A program made the position numbers and the translations under genes. Below are positions 6,702 to 15,690 of a stretch of DNA of 64,000 bases, one piece after another. The notes beneath the pieces are model-generated. The model worked only from the letters and a program-made list of their open reading frames with translations. It did not search any database and was not told where the DNA came from. Origin of the DNA: JBMOMT01 sp049324835 (GTDB taxonomy: Bacteria > Chloroflexota > Anaerolineae > CAYNKW01); contig JBMOMT010000040.1 of NCBI GenBank assembly GCA_049324835.1, positions 1 through 64,000 of the forward strand, written 5' to 3'. How positions within the stretch are numbered: position 1 is the first letter of the stretch; every line of letters starts with the position of its first letter.

Positions 6702-9700
6702 ATGGGCCGGGAAAAAAAGACCCCCAATCCTTACATCGCCGGGCCGCCGCTCACGGGTGAGGCGGGTTTTTTCGGGCGCGAAGATATATTCCAGTTCGTG
6801 CGAGATACTCTCAGCGCCGGGCAAAAGGTGCTCGTGCTTTTTGGTCAGCGGCGCATTGGCAAGACCTCGCTGCTGCACCAGCTCCAGCGTCCGGCCCACA
6901 CGCCGGCTGGCTTTCACCCCGTTTATTTTGACCTCCAGGGCAAGGCCAGCCTGCCGCTGGCTCAGGTGCTGGACGAGCTGGCCAAAGAGATCGCCAACTC
7001 GTTCGATTTTTTCCCCACCGCCGATAAATTCGGCATCACCCAGGACGCCAACGACTTTGACCGCCTCTTTTTGCCGGCGGTCTACGATGCCCTGGGCGCC
7101 GGGCAATTACTGCTCTTGTTCGACGAGTTCGACGTGCTGGGCGACGAAGCTCCCACGCGGGCGGCCGTTTCGACCCTTTTTCCATACCTCCAGGAGCTGA
7201 CGGAAAAAGCCCCCAAGCTGGCCTTTATGTTTGTCGTTGGCCGCAGGCTAGAAGACCTGCCCTCCTATTATGGCTCCATTTTCAAGACGGCCCATTTCCA
7301 TCGCGTTTCCCTTTTGGAGCGCGCCGACGCAGAAAACCTGATCGTCGAGCCGGTGGCCGGCGTGCTGCAATTCGACGAAGGCGACATCCAAAAGATCCTC
7401 TCACTCACTGCCGGCCATCCTTACCTCACCCAGGTGGTCTGTTTCGAGCTGTTCGCTCACATGCAACGTCAGGGCCGTTCCGAGGTGACGTCCGCCGATG
7501 TGGATGCCGTGATCGCTCAGGCCATCCGGCGCGGCGAGACAGGCATGGTCTGGTTCTGGAACGGTTTGCCTCAGGCCGAACGATTCATCTTTTCGGCCAT
7601 CGCCCACGTCACCGAGGACAAGGGTTCGGCAGCGCGCGACGAGATCCGCCAGGTGTTACGGCAGCACGGCGTCGAATTCCTGGGCATCGAGCTGGTCAAC
7701 GCTCCTGACCGGCTGGTGGAATGGGAGATGCTCAAAGAGATCGAGCCGGGCCGCTACAGCTTTGTGGTCGAGATGGTGCGGCGTTGGGTGGCCGAAAAGC
7801 ACCCCGTCGAAGAGGCCAAACGTGAATTGGAGCACGCCGTGCCGCGCGCCACCTATCTGTTCGAGGCCGGGCGCAGCGCCCAGGATGAAGCCGACCTCGA
7901 TTCGGCCATCCGTCACTTTAGCGACGCTCTCAAAGCCAACCCGGCCCACCTTCGGGCGCGCCTGGCGCTGGCTTTTGCCCTGTTTGAGAAAGGCCAACTC
8001 AGAGAGGCGCTGGTCGAATTTGAACTGGCCTACAAGTTAGACCCCGATTCCGCCCGCGATGGCTGGGTCAAGACACTCGTCGAACTGGGCAAACTGGCCT
8101 TCAAAGAGAGTCGCTGGCGTGAGGCGCAAGAGCGTTTTGCCAAGGCGCTGGAGCTCAGCCCCGAAGATGCCGAGGCCCGCGCCTGGCTGCGGGACGCAGA
8201 GGAGCAGGAGCAACTGGAGGCGCTCTACAAAGAGGCCAGAGCCGGCATCGAGGCCGCGTTGTGGCAAAAAACAGTGGACGCCCTGGCCAAGATCGTGGCG
8301 CGCCAGCCCGATTTTCGTGACGCCAGCGATCTGCTGGCACAGGCGCGCCGCCAGGTCAGGCTGGCCGGCCTGTACCAAGAGGCCGAACAAAAACTCGAGG
8401 GTGAGGATTTTGCCGGAGCTCGCCAGGCGCTGGGCCAGATCGTCGAGCTGGATGATGCCTACCGTGACGCCGCCCGGTTGCTCATCTATTGCTCGGCGCG
8501 GGAGGTCGAACGAAAGGGTGAGTGGACCGAAGCCGCCAAACTCTACGGCGACATCATGTCGCAGGATCGGCGTTTCCGCGACGTGCCGGCGCGGTTAGAG
8601 CGGGCGCGCGGAGAGGCCAAGTTACAATACCTGTACCAGGAGGCGCTGGCGCGCACCGAGGCGGGTGAATGGTCGGGGGTGGTGAATTACCTGCGCCAGA
8701 TTCAAGAGCTATCACCCGCTTACCGCGACGTGACGCATCGGCTTTTGGACGCCAGGCGAATGCGTGACCTGCACGAATCGTACCAGGCAGGCATACGCCA
8801 CTTGCGCCGCCGTCAGTGGAACAAGGCTGTCGAGATGTTCCGCGAGGTGGTGGAGCAGGCGCCCGATTACCAGGACGCCGAGCTGCGTTTAAAAGAGGCC
8901 CAAGACCGGCGCGAAGAGCAATATGCCAATATCCGGCGCTGGTCGCTTTTTGCCACCACGGCCTTTGGCGTGATGTTTATCCTGGTGGTCCTGACGGTGG
9001 GCAGCGTGGGGCCGGTGCTGAAACAGGTCTTGGGCCGCGACACGGCCACCCCGGTCAGCGAGACTCTGACCACCGTCACGACGGCCACCGATACCCCTGG
9101 GGCTGTGGTCGATGGCACACCCACCGAGACCGTTCAGCCCTCGAACACACCCACGCCGGAGCCGCCTCCGCCGCCGGATCTGGCACAGGCAGGCAGTTTT
9201 GTGTTCACCTCGCTGCGTGATGGTAATGCCGAACTGTATGCCATGAACGCCGACGGCAGCGATCAGCGGCGGCTGACTTTTAACGAAGCGACGGATCAGT
9301 CGCCGCGCCGCTCGCCCGATGGCTTGCGTATCGTTTTTGTCTCTAACCGCGATGGCGTGGATGACCTCTATCTGGTCGACGTGAGCGGCGGCGCGCCCCA
9401 AAGACTGACCCAGGACGCCCAGCCGGATCGTTATCCTGCCTGGTCGCCCGATGGAGCCTGGATCGCGTTCGAGTCGCAGGATGCAGGTGGCAAATGGCAC
9501 GTTTACGTCGTTTCGCCCGATGGCCAATCGCCGCCGCAACTGCTCATCGAAGATGGCGGCGCGCCGGCGTGGTCGCCTCTCGATGCCGACGGTCACTCGT
9601 GGATCGCTTTTCATTCTCAACGCACGGGCATTTATCAGGTATGGGCGCAGGAAATCCTGAACATTCGAGAGCTGACCAAAGGCCAGACGCTCCAGATCAC

Positions 9701-11087
9701 CACCGATCCGGGCCATCACGAGTACCCCGCCTGGTCGCCCGATGGCCAGCACCTGGCCTACGCCCTGACGCAGGAAGAGCAGGCGGATATCTATGTCGTG
9801 CCTTTCAGTATCAACGGCGAGTTGCGGGCAAATGGGGCGCGGCGGCTGACGCACATCTCACAAAAAGCCACGCAGCCCAACTGGTATCCGGGCGGCGGCT
9901 GGATGGCTTTTGTGGCCCAGGTGGAGGGCGTGCGGCAGATCTGTGTCATCCCATCAGAGGCGACAGGCGAGCCGCGTTGTCTATCGCAGGAAAAGGAGAA
10001 CCTTTCGCCGGATTGGTCGATGCTGGGCGCGGCGCCCGAATGGCCCACCCCCACCCCCACCCCCACAGCCACCCCATCGCCCAGCCATACTCCCACGCCC
10101 ACGGCCACCGCCACGGCCACGCCGGAGCCGGTGCCCCAGCCCACCGACACCGCCACCGCCACGCCCACTTTTACACCCACCGCCACGCCCACGCCGCCGC
10201 CACAGATAGCCTACGTTTCGACCGAGGACGGCGATCCGGAGATCTGGGTCATGAACGCCGATGGCTCCGAGCCTCGGCAGTTGACCTTTAACCAGCTCAC
10301 CGACGAAAGCCCCAACTGGGCGCCGGATGGTCGCCAGATCGTCTTTATGCGCGAGGTCGGGGGCAACAAGAGTCTGGCGACCATCGACGTACAGAGCGGC
10401 GAGGAAACTCACCTGAGGCTCGAGCCGTCCGACATTTCTTTCCGCGACGACGACGAAATGTGGCCGGCCTGGTCGCCCGATGGTAAATGGATCGTATTTC
10501 AGGCCAACTGGTCTGGCGACAACGAGATCTGGCTGGTGAGCGCCGATCTGAGCCAGAAATACCCCCTCACCGACAACAGCGACTCTGACGAGATGCCATC
10601 GTGGTCGGCAGATGGGCGGTGGGTGGTGTATCATTCCAACGCCAGCGGGGTGTATCAGCTTTGGGCCTTCCAGGTTTTCGACGAGGCGGGCAACCTGCTC
10701 GTCGACAGAGGTGGAAAACCGGAGCGGCTGACGCTGAATCAGAACAACAACCGCCGTCCGGTCTGGTCGCCGGTGGGTGGCATGCTGGCTTTTTGGTCGG
10801 ATCAGGACGGCAACCCCGAGATCTATATCAAGGAGCAGGCGTCTCAAATCAACGACAAAGGCCCCTACCGCCGCATCACCGATTCTACCTTTGACGAAAC
10901 CTTTCCGGCCTGGTCGCCGGGAGCGGGCAAGATCGCTTTTGTATCCAACCGCGAAGGTAATCTGCACATTTTTGCCGTCACCGTCAACGAGGTGACCGTG
11001 CAAGGCGCGCTCAGCGCCAGATGGGTGCAGCTCACCTCCGGCCCAGGGGATCATTATCACCCGGCGTGGTGGGGGCCGCCACAGTAA
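6702..11087 (+). CDS. AAA ATPase-TPR-TM-TolB propeller fusion protein
   Basis: A 1461-residue multidomain protein. Residues about 10-290 form an AAA/STAND-like ATPase domain with a GREDIF start motif, P-loop GQRRIGKTS (about 48-56) and Walker B LLLFDEFD (about 140). Residues about 360-740 are TPR-like helical repeats. A single membrane helix lies at about 746-768. Two C-terminal TolB/PD40-type beta-propellers with repeated NADGS, RRLTFN and SPDG motifs span about 830-1107 and 1168-1461, joined to the helix and to each other by Thr/Pro-rich linkers (about 800-826 and 1113-1167). Topology implies a cytoplasmic ATPase and TPR half and external propellers. ATG 6702 follows a GGGAAGGG sequence 37 bp after der. 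A related ATPase gene follows 23 bp later. A sensor or conflict-type ATPase is possible; the function is unknown. Confidence 0.85.
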   Translation: MGREKKTPNPYIAGPPLTGEAGFFGREDIFQFVRDTLSAGQKVLVLFGQRRIGKTSLLHQLQRPAHTPAGFHPVYFDLQGKASLPLAQVLDELAKEIANSFDFFPTADKFGITQDANDFDRLFLPAVYDALGAGQLLLLFDEFDVLGDEAPTRAAVSTLFPYLQELTEKAPKLAFMFVVGRRLEDLPSYYGSIFKTAHFHRVSLLERADAENLIVEPVAGVLQFDEGDIQKILSLTAGHPYLTQVVCFELFAHMQRQGRSEVTSADVDAVIAQAIRRGETGMVWFWNGLPQAERFIFSAIAHVTEDKGSAARDEIRQVLRQHGVEFLGIELVNAPDRLVEWEMLKEIEPGRYSFVVEMVRRWVAEKHPVEEAKRELEHAVPRATYLFEAGRSAQDEADLDSAIRHFSDALKANPAHLRARLALAFALFEKGQLREALVEFELAYKLDPDSARDGWVKTLVELGKLAFKESRWREAQERFAKALELSPEDAEARAWLRDAEEQEQLEALYKEARAGIEAALWQKTVDALAKIVARQPDFRDASDLLAQARRQVRLAGLYQEAEQKLEGEDFAGARQALGQIVELDDAYRDAARLLIYCSAREVERKGEWTEAAKLYGDIMSQDRRFRDVPARLERARGEAKLQYLYQEALARTEAGEWSGVVNYLRQIQELSPAYRDVTHRLLDARRMRDLHESYQAGIRHLRRRQWNKAVEMFREVVEQAPDYQDAELRLKEAQDRREEQYANIRRWSLFATTAFGVMFILVVLTVGSVGPVLKQVLGRDTATPVSETLTTVTTATDTPGAVVDGTPTETVQPSNTPTPEPPPPPDLAQAGSFVFTSLRDGNAELYAMNADGSDQRRLTFNEATDQSPRRSPDGLRIVFVSNRDGVDDLYLVDVSGGAPQRLTQDAQPDRYPAWSPDGAWIAFESQDAGGKWHVYVVSPDGQSPPQLLIEDGGAPAWSPLDADGHSWIAFHSQRTGIYQVWAQEILNIRELTKGQTLQITTDPGHHEYPAWSPDGQHLAYALTQEEQADIYVVPFSINGELRANGARRLTHISQKATQPNWYPGGGWMAFVAQVEGVRQICVIPSEATGEPRCLSQEKENLSPDWSMLGAAPEWPTPTPTPTATPSPSHTPTPTATATATPEPVPQPTDTATATPTFTPTATPTPPPQIAYVSTEDGDPEIWVMNADGSEPRQLTFNQLTDESPNWAPDGRQIVFMREVGGNKSLATIDVQSGEETHLRLEPSDISFRDDDEMWPAWSPDGKWIVFQANWSGDNEIWLVSADLSQKYPLTDNSDSDEMPSWSADGRWVVYHSNASGVYQLWAFQVFDEAGNLLVDRGGKPERLTLNQNNNRRPVWSPVGGMLAFWSDQDGNPEIYIKEQASQINDKGPYRRITDSTFDETFPAWSPGAGKIAFVSNREGNLHIFAVTVNEVTVQGALSARWVQLTSGPGDHYHPAWWGPPQ

Positions 11088-11110
11088 CGTCCAACGGGGC
11101 GAGTAAAGTT

Positions 11111-12349
11111 ATGGCGAGAACCAAGAGTCCTTTCATTTGCGGCGGGCCGGTTCCGCCCGGCCACTTTGTCGGGCGGGAGGAGCAGGTGGACGCCATCATG
11201 GGCCAGCTCACCGGCCCGGCCCACGGCGGCAGCGCCATCAGCGGCGAGCGGCGAGTGGGCAAAACGTCTCTGCTGCACTATCTGGTATCGCCTCAGGCGG
11301 CGCAAGACTGGGACGTGCCGCTGGATCGCTGGCATTTCATCTTGCTGGATTGCCAGCAGACCGATATGTCCTGCTCCGAGATCAGGTTCTGGCAGCAGGT
11401 TTTCGACGCGATCGCCGCTGCCGTGCCAGGCGAGCTGGCCGGCGATGCCCGCGCGCTGGCCCACAGCGACGAGGTCGAAGAGTGGGCGTTGGGCCATTTT
11501 TTCGACCGGGTGGCCCGTGAAGACCGGCTGGTGATATTGTTGCTGGACGAGTTCGAGGCCGTCACGGAGCAGGTGGATCGTCACAACCCCACGTTGCTGT
11601 ACCAGCTTCGCCAGCTCCTCAACCGCCAACAACGGGGTATGGCCCTCATCACCGCCAGCCGCGAGCCGGTAGAGGTGCTCTGCCACGATATCGTCTTTCG
11701 TGGCTCGCCGTTTTACAACAATCTGCTCTCGGTATGGCTGCCGCCTTTTGGCGACGGCGAGATCGAGGATCTGCTGGCCCGCGCTGCCCCGTCCTTTTCT
11801 GAAACAGAGGCGGCCTACATCGTGCGCATCGGCGGGCGGCACCCACTGTTGTTGCAGTTGGCGGCCGACGAAATGTATCGCGCCCGTTCGCGCCTGCGGC
11901 CAGGCCGTGCGCTCAACCTGGCCGCCGTGGGCCGGAGCTTTGAGCGACGCGCCCGCCAGCATTACCGCGATATCTGGGACGACATGCCGCCCCAAGATCG
12001 ACTGCTGTTATCTCTGGCGGCGTTGCGCTCTTTTCACCAGGTGGTGGGGGGCCTGGATTATGAGGTGCGCTTTATCGACGCCCTGCTTGCCCGTTTCAAC
12101 CGACCCCTGCGCACGCTGACCGAACGCGGCTTTTTGACCGCCGATAGCCCGCCGCTGGTGCTCTCTTCGGTGGGCCAGTGGTGGCTGGTAGAAGAGATCA
12201 CCGGCGACGAAAAGAGCCGGACGGGTTGGGAACAGTTACTGTCGGCCCAGGAACTGACCCGTATCGAGGGCATCGTTCAGGCCGTGCAGGTGAGCCAGCA
12301 GGGCCTGCGGGCCCTGATCCGGTGGGCCGTAGAGTGGCCTGGCGCGTAG
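11111..12349 (+). CDS. AAA ATPase related to the upstream fusion
   Basis: A 412-residue P-loop ATPase, without the TPR, membrane or propeller parts of its neighbour. Both proteins begin alike (SPFICGGPVPPGHFVGREE here, NPYIAGPPLTGEAGFFGRED there). P-loop GERRVGKTS lies near residue 43 and Walker B VILLLDEFE near 146. The arginine-rich C-terminal half (from about 290) is helical and may include a winged helix, as in other AAA_16/ORC-like ATPases. ATG at 11111 is preferred because it precedes the conserved start motif; an upstream reading from 11021 would overlap the preceding gene. No catalytic effector domain is visible. A partner or regulator of the upstream membrane ATPase is a reasonable guess. 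Confidence 0.8.
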   Translation: MARTKSPFICGGPVPPGHFVGREEQVDAIMGQLTGPAHGGSAISGERRVGKTSLLHYLVSPQAAQDWDVPLDRWHFILLDCQQTDMSCSEIRFWQQVFDAIAAAVPGELAGDARALAHSDEVEEWALGHFFDRVAREDRLVILLLDEFEAVTEQVDRHNPTLLYQLRQLLNRQQRGMALITASREPVEVLCHDIVFRGSPFYNNLLSVWLPPFGDGEIEDLLARAAPSFSETEAAYIVRIGGRHPLLLQLAADEMYRARSRLRPGRALNLAAVGRSFERRARQHYRDIWDDMPPQDRLLLSLAALRSFHQVVGGLDYEVRFIDALLARFNRPLRTLTERGFLTADSPPLVLSSVGQWWLVEEITGDEKSRTGWEQLLSAQELTRIEGIVQAVQVSQQGLRALIRWAVEWPGA

Positions 12350-12367
12350 GGCCACGCCGGTGAGTAT

Positions 12368-12396
12368 TTGTGTGGGGTTGGCTCTTGTGGTATAAT
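12368..12396 (+). promoter_or_regulatory. Promoter of the DUF151 gene
   Basis: TTGTGT (12368-12373), a 17-nt spacer and a perfect TATAAT (12391-12396). It starts a transcript about 45 nt upstream of the gene at 12447. Confidence 0.65.
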
Positions 12397-12446
12397 CCGA
12401 TCATCGAGGGTGGCAGGGATACCGGCCCCTGGAGAGGAGCAAAACC

Positions 12447-12956
12447 ATGATAGAGGTCGTCGTAGACAGCGTGCGGGCCAGCCTCATGACCAGCCATCGT
12501 ATGGTGATCCTGCGCGAGATGGATCAGGATCGTTATTTACCCATCTGGATCGGCGCTTTTGAGGCCGAGGCCATCACCATCGAATTGTTGGGCCGTGCAG
12601 CGCCCCGCCCGCTGACACACGATCTACTCAAGTCGGTCGTCACTGCCATGGGGGGGCACGTCTCTCACGTGCTGGTGAACGACCTGCGAGAAGATACCTT
12701 TTTCGCCAGGGTGGTGGTGGATCAGAACGGTCGCAAGATCGAGGTGGACTCTCGGCCCAGCGATGCCATCGCGCTGGCCGTGCGGGTCAAGGCCCCCATC
12801 TTTGTGGCCGATCAGGTCATGGATACTGCGGGCATCGAGCCAGAGGAAGGCATCTCTGAGCTGTCGGATGAACAGACTGCCGTTTCAGACGAAGACCTCT
12901 CCGCTTTTCGTGATTTCGTGGAGAGCCTCGACCTGGACGATTTTTCCCCCGAATAG
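12447..12956 (+). CDS. Bifunctional nuclease family protein (DUF151)
   Basis: A 169-residue DUF151 protein. The family includes plant and archaeal bifunctional DNase/RNase proteins and a widespread bacterial branch of uncertain role. Hallmarks are the start MIEVVVDSVRASL, the block YLPIWIGAFEAEAI, and the late motif VDSRPSDAIALAVR near residues 92-106. The acidic C-terminal tail (from about 135) is variable in the family. ATG 12447 lies downstream of GGAGAGGAGC. It has its own promoter and a terminator after it, so it is probably monocistronic. Cytoplasmic; whether it has nuclease activity cannot be decided here. Confidence 0.9.
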   Translation: MIEVVVDSVRASLMTSHRMVILREMDQDRYLPIWIGAFEAEAITIELLGRAAPRPLTHDLLKSVVTAMGGHVSHVLVNDLREDTFFARVVVDQNGRKIEVDSRPSDAIALAVRVKAPIFVADQVMDTAGIEPEEGISELSDEQTAVSDEDLSAFRDFVESLDLDDFSPE

Positions 12957-12975
12957 TTGGCAACGCGCCAAACTC

Positions 12976-13013
12976 AAAGGCCAGCATCGTGCAATGAGAG
13001 GTGCTGGCCTTTT
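12976..13013 (+). terminator. Intrinsic terminator after DUF151
   Basis: AAAGGCCAGCA pairs with TGCTGGCCTTT around a loop of about 15 nt, with a short T run that also forms the stem base. It separates the DUF151 gene from dnaB. Confidence 0.6.
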
Positions 13014-13029
13014 GAACTAGAGGCCCGGT

Positions 13030-14565
13030 ATGACAGAGCAAACCGATCTGCCCCAAGAAACCAGCCCAGGTCCGATCGGCCCGCCGCCGGAGCCAGAGGT
13101 TCCAGACGAAGATCTGGATGCGCCCCCTGCACCCGACGAGTCAGATGCGGTCGAGCCTGCTGTGAGCCCGGCCGACCTGCGGCAGATGGCCGGGCAAACC
13201 GGAAACCAACCCCCTCCTCGCCGCGCCAGGCCGGTGGATCGGTTGATGCCGCACAACACCGAGGCCGAGGAAGCCGTGTTGGGCGCGTTGCTCATCGATC
13301 CGGACGCCATTTTTCGGGTGGCGCCGTTCCTCAACCCCGAAGATTTTTTCATCGAGCGCAACGGCTGGGTGTACGAGGCCATCCTGAGCCTGCACGATCG
13401 TCGTGAGGCGGTGGACTTTGTCACGCTGTGCGACGAGCTGGAGCGTAACAACCGTCTGGAAGAGGTGGGTGGAGCGGCCTATATCACCCAACTCATCAAC
13501 GCCGTGCCCACCTCCATTCACGCCGAACATTACGGCCACATCGTGGAGCGGGCCGCCGTTCGCCGCCGACTCATCCGCGCCGCCACCGAGATCGCTGCCC
13601 TGGGTTACGAAGAGGCCGAAGACATCGAGCAGGTGGTGGATCGCGCCGAGCAGATTCTGTTCGGCGTCTCACAGCGCCGTCTGGCCCGCGATCTGGTGCC
13701 CATCCGGCAGGTCATCAGCGAGTATTACGACCGCATCGACTATCTCTACCGCCACGGCGACGAGATGATCGGTGTGCCCACCGGCTTTTTGCGCATCGAC
13801 CGACTGCTGGGTGGGCTGCAAAAATCGGATCTGGTCATCGTGGCTGCCCGTCCGGCGATGGGTAAGACCAGTCTGGCGCTCAACATCGCCCACAATGCCG
13901 CCCTCAAGAACCAGCGCATCGCCATTTTCAGCCTGGAGATGTCTAACGAGCAGTTGGTGCAGCGGCTCATCGCCTCCGAGACGGGCATCAGCTCTCACCG
14001 GCTTCGCACCGGCAAGCTCATGGAAAACGAGTGGGACAAGTTTGCCCAGGCCACCAGCATCCTCTCCGATCAGCACATCTTTATCGACGATACCCCTTCG
14101 ATCTCGGCCATGCAGATGCGCACCAAGTGTCGCCGGCTGCACGCCGAACACGGCCTGGATCTGATCATCGTCGATTATCTCCAATTGATGCAGGGCGACC
14201 ATCGCTCTGAGAACCGGGTGCAAGAGATCAGCTACATCTCGCGCATGCTCAAGGGGTTGGCGCGCGAGCTGAACGTGCCGCTGCTGGCTGCCTCTCAGCT
14301 TTCCCGCGCCGTGGAACAGCGCGGCGACAAACACCCCGTGCTCTCGGACCTGCGTGAGAGTGGCTCGATTGAGCAGGATGCCGATATCGTCATGTTTATC
14401 TATCGCGAAGAGGTTTACGACCCCGAAACGCCGCTGAAAAACATCGCCGAGGTGGTGGTGGCCAAACATCGGCACGGCCCAACCGGCACCGTGGAGCTGT
14501 TTTTCGAAAAAGAGCTCACCCGCTTCAGAGAGCTGGAGCGCGACACCGTGAACCTGGATTTCTGA
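13030..14565 (+). CDS. dnaB: Replicative DNA helicase DnaB
   Basis: A 511-residue hexameric replicative helicase. The N-terminal primase-interaction domain begins near residue 75 (MPHNTEAEEAVLGALLIDPD). The RecA-like domain has Walker A AARPAMGKTSLALN near 274-287, Walker B LDLIIVDYLQLM near 375-386, and the family motifs SQLSRAVEQR and LRESGSIEQDAD. About 70 acidic and Pro-rich residues precede the conserved part, longer than in most DnaB proteins. The ATG at 13030 is the first in frame after the terminator; its ribosome-binding sequence (AGAGG) is modest, and MPHNTEAEE could be an internal start. No intein is present at the usual P-loop site. Confidence 0.97.
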   Translation: MTEQTDLPQETSPGPIGPPPEPEVPDEDLDAPPAPDESDAVEPAVSPADLRQMAGQTGNQPPPRRARPVDRLMPHNTEAEEAVLGALLIDPDAIFRVAPFLNPEDFFIERNGWVYEAILSLHDRREAVDFVTLCDELERNNRLEEVGGAAYITQLINAVPTSIHAEHYGHIVERAAVRRRLIRAATEIAALGYEEAEDIEQVVDRAEQILFGVSQRRLARDLVPIRQVISEYYDRIDYLYRHGDEMIGVPTGFLRIDRLLGGLQKSDLVIVAARPAMGKTSLALNIAHNAALKNQRIAIFSLEMSNEQLVQRLIASETGISSHRLRTGKLMENEWDKFAQATSILSDQHIFIDDTPSISAMQMRTKCRRLHAEHGLDLIIVDYLQLMQGDHRSENRVQEISYISRMLKGLARELNVPLLAASQLSRAVEQRGDKHPVLSDLRESGSIEQDADIVMFIYREEVYDPETPLKNIAEVVVAKHRHGPTGTVELFFEKELTRFRELERDTVNLDF

Positions 14566-14588
14566 CGCCGATACGGAGGACGGATCGT

Positions 14589-15623
14589 ATGAAAAACTTG
14601 CTCGTCACCGGCGGGGCCGGTTTCATCGGTTCCAACTTTGCGCGTTATCTGCTGCGCCGTTATCCGGGCTACCGGCTGGTGGTTTTTGACAAGCTGACCT
14701 ATGCCGGCAATCTGGACAATCTACGAGACATCCAGGCCGATTTTGGCGGACGTTATGCTTTTGTCAGGGCTGACATCTGCGACGCCGATGCCGTGGAGCG
14801 CGTCATGCGCCAGCACGAGATCGATACCATCGTCAATTTTGCCGCCGAGACGCACGTGGACCGTTCGTTGATGGAGGCCGGTAGTTTTATCCAGACCGAC
14901 GTCGCCGGCACGTATACGCTGCTAGAGGCGGCTAAAACCTGTGGCGTCGAACGCTATCACCAGGTGAGCACCGACGAGGTCTATGGTGATATACCGGCGG
15001 GTTATGCTTCTGTCGAGACCGATGCGCTGCACACGCGCAGCCCCTATTCGGCCAGCAAGGCCGGCGGCGATCTGATGTGCCTGGCTTACCACTCGAGTTT
15101 TGGTTTACCCATCACCATCACCCGCGGCTCGAACAACATCGGGCCGTACCAATACCCGGAAAAGGTGGTGCCACTGTTCGTCACCAACGCCATCGACGAT
15201 ATCCCACTGCCGCTGTATGGCGATGGTCGCCAGATGCGCGATTACCAATATGTGCTCGACCATTGCGAGGGCATCGACGTGGTGCTGCATCGGGGGCAGG
15301 TGGGCGAGGTGTATAACGTCGGCTCTGGCGTGGAGACGGAAAACATCGTCATGGCCCAAACGATACTGAACCTGCTGGGCAAACCCCACAGCCTGATCCA
15401 ACATGTCACCGACCGGCCAGGGCACGATCGGCGTTACTCGCTCAACTGCGCCAAACTCGAGAGCCTGGGCTGGCGATCGACGCACACTTTTGAGCAGTCG
15501 TTGGAAAAGACGGTGCGCTGGTACGTGGAGAACGAGTGGTGGTGGCGCAAGATAAAAAGCGGCGAGTACATGGCCTATTACCGCCAGATGTACGAGGGCC
15601 GCGAGATCGATCCTCCTGCGTGA
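14589..15623 (+). CDS. rfbB: dTDP-glucose 4,6-dehydratase
   Basis: A 344-residue extended short-chain dehydrogenase. The Rossmann motif GGAGFIGSNF is at residues 7-16. The catalytic dehydratase signature STDEVYGD (Thr-Asp-Glu) lies near 120-127, and the YSASK catalytic Tyr/Lys pair near 151-155. Length and the motif GSNNIGPYQYPEK match RfbB/RmlB, which makes dTDP-4-keto-6-deoxyglucose for deoxysugars of surface glycans. It follows dnaB by 23 bp with a GGAGG Shine-Dalgarno. The other rml genes are not adjacent. A paralogous UDP-sugar dehydratase is less likely given the motifs. Confidence 0.93.
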   Translation: MKNLLVTGGAGFIGSNFARYLLRRYPGYRLVVFDKLTYAGNLDNLRDIQADFGGRYAFVRADICDADAVERVMRQHEIDTIVNFAAETHVDRSLMEAGSFIQTDVAGTYTLLEAAKTCGVERYHQVSTDEVYGDIPAGYASVETDALHTRSPYSASKAGGDLMCLAYHSSFGLPITITRGSNNIGPYQYPEKVVPLFVTNAIDDIPLPLYGDGRQMRDYQYVLDHCEGIDVVLHRGQVGEVYNVGSGVETENIVMAQTILNLLGKPHSLIQHVTDRPGHDRRYSLNCAKLESLGWRSTHTFEQSLEKTVRWYVENEWWWRKIKSGEYMAYYRQMYEGREIDPPA

Positions 15624-15634
15624 GTGAAAATCAT

Positions 15635-15664
15635 TTGCAAGCGCCCCCCCTTGTGTGGTATACT
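15635..15664 (+). promoter_or_regulatory. Promoter of the two-component operon
   Basis: TTGCAA (15635-15640), an 18-nt spacer and TATACT (15659-15664). It lies just upstream of the kinase start at 15691 and excludes an earlier start at 15655. Confidence 0.6.
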
Positions 15665-15690
15665 ATAACCTGACAAGGGACGGAAAGACC

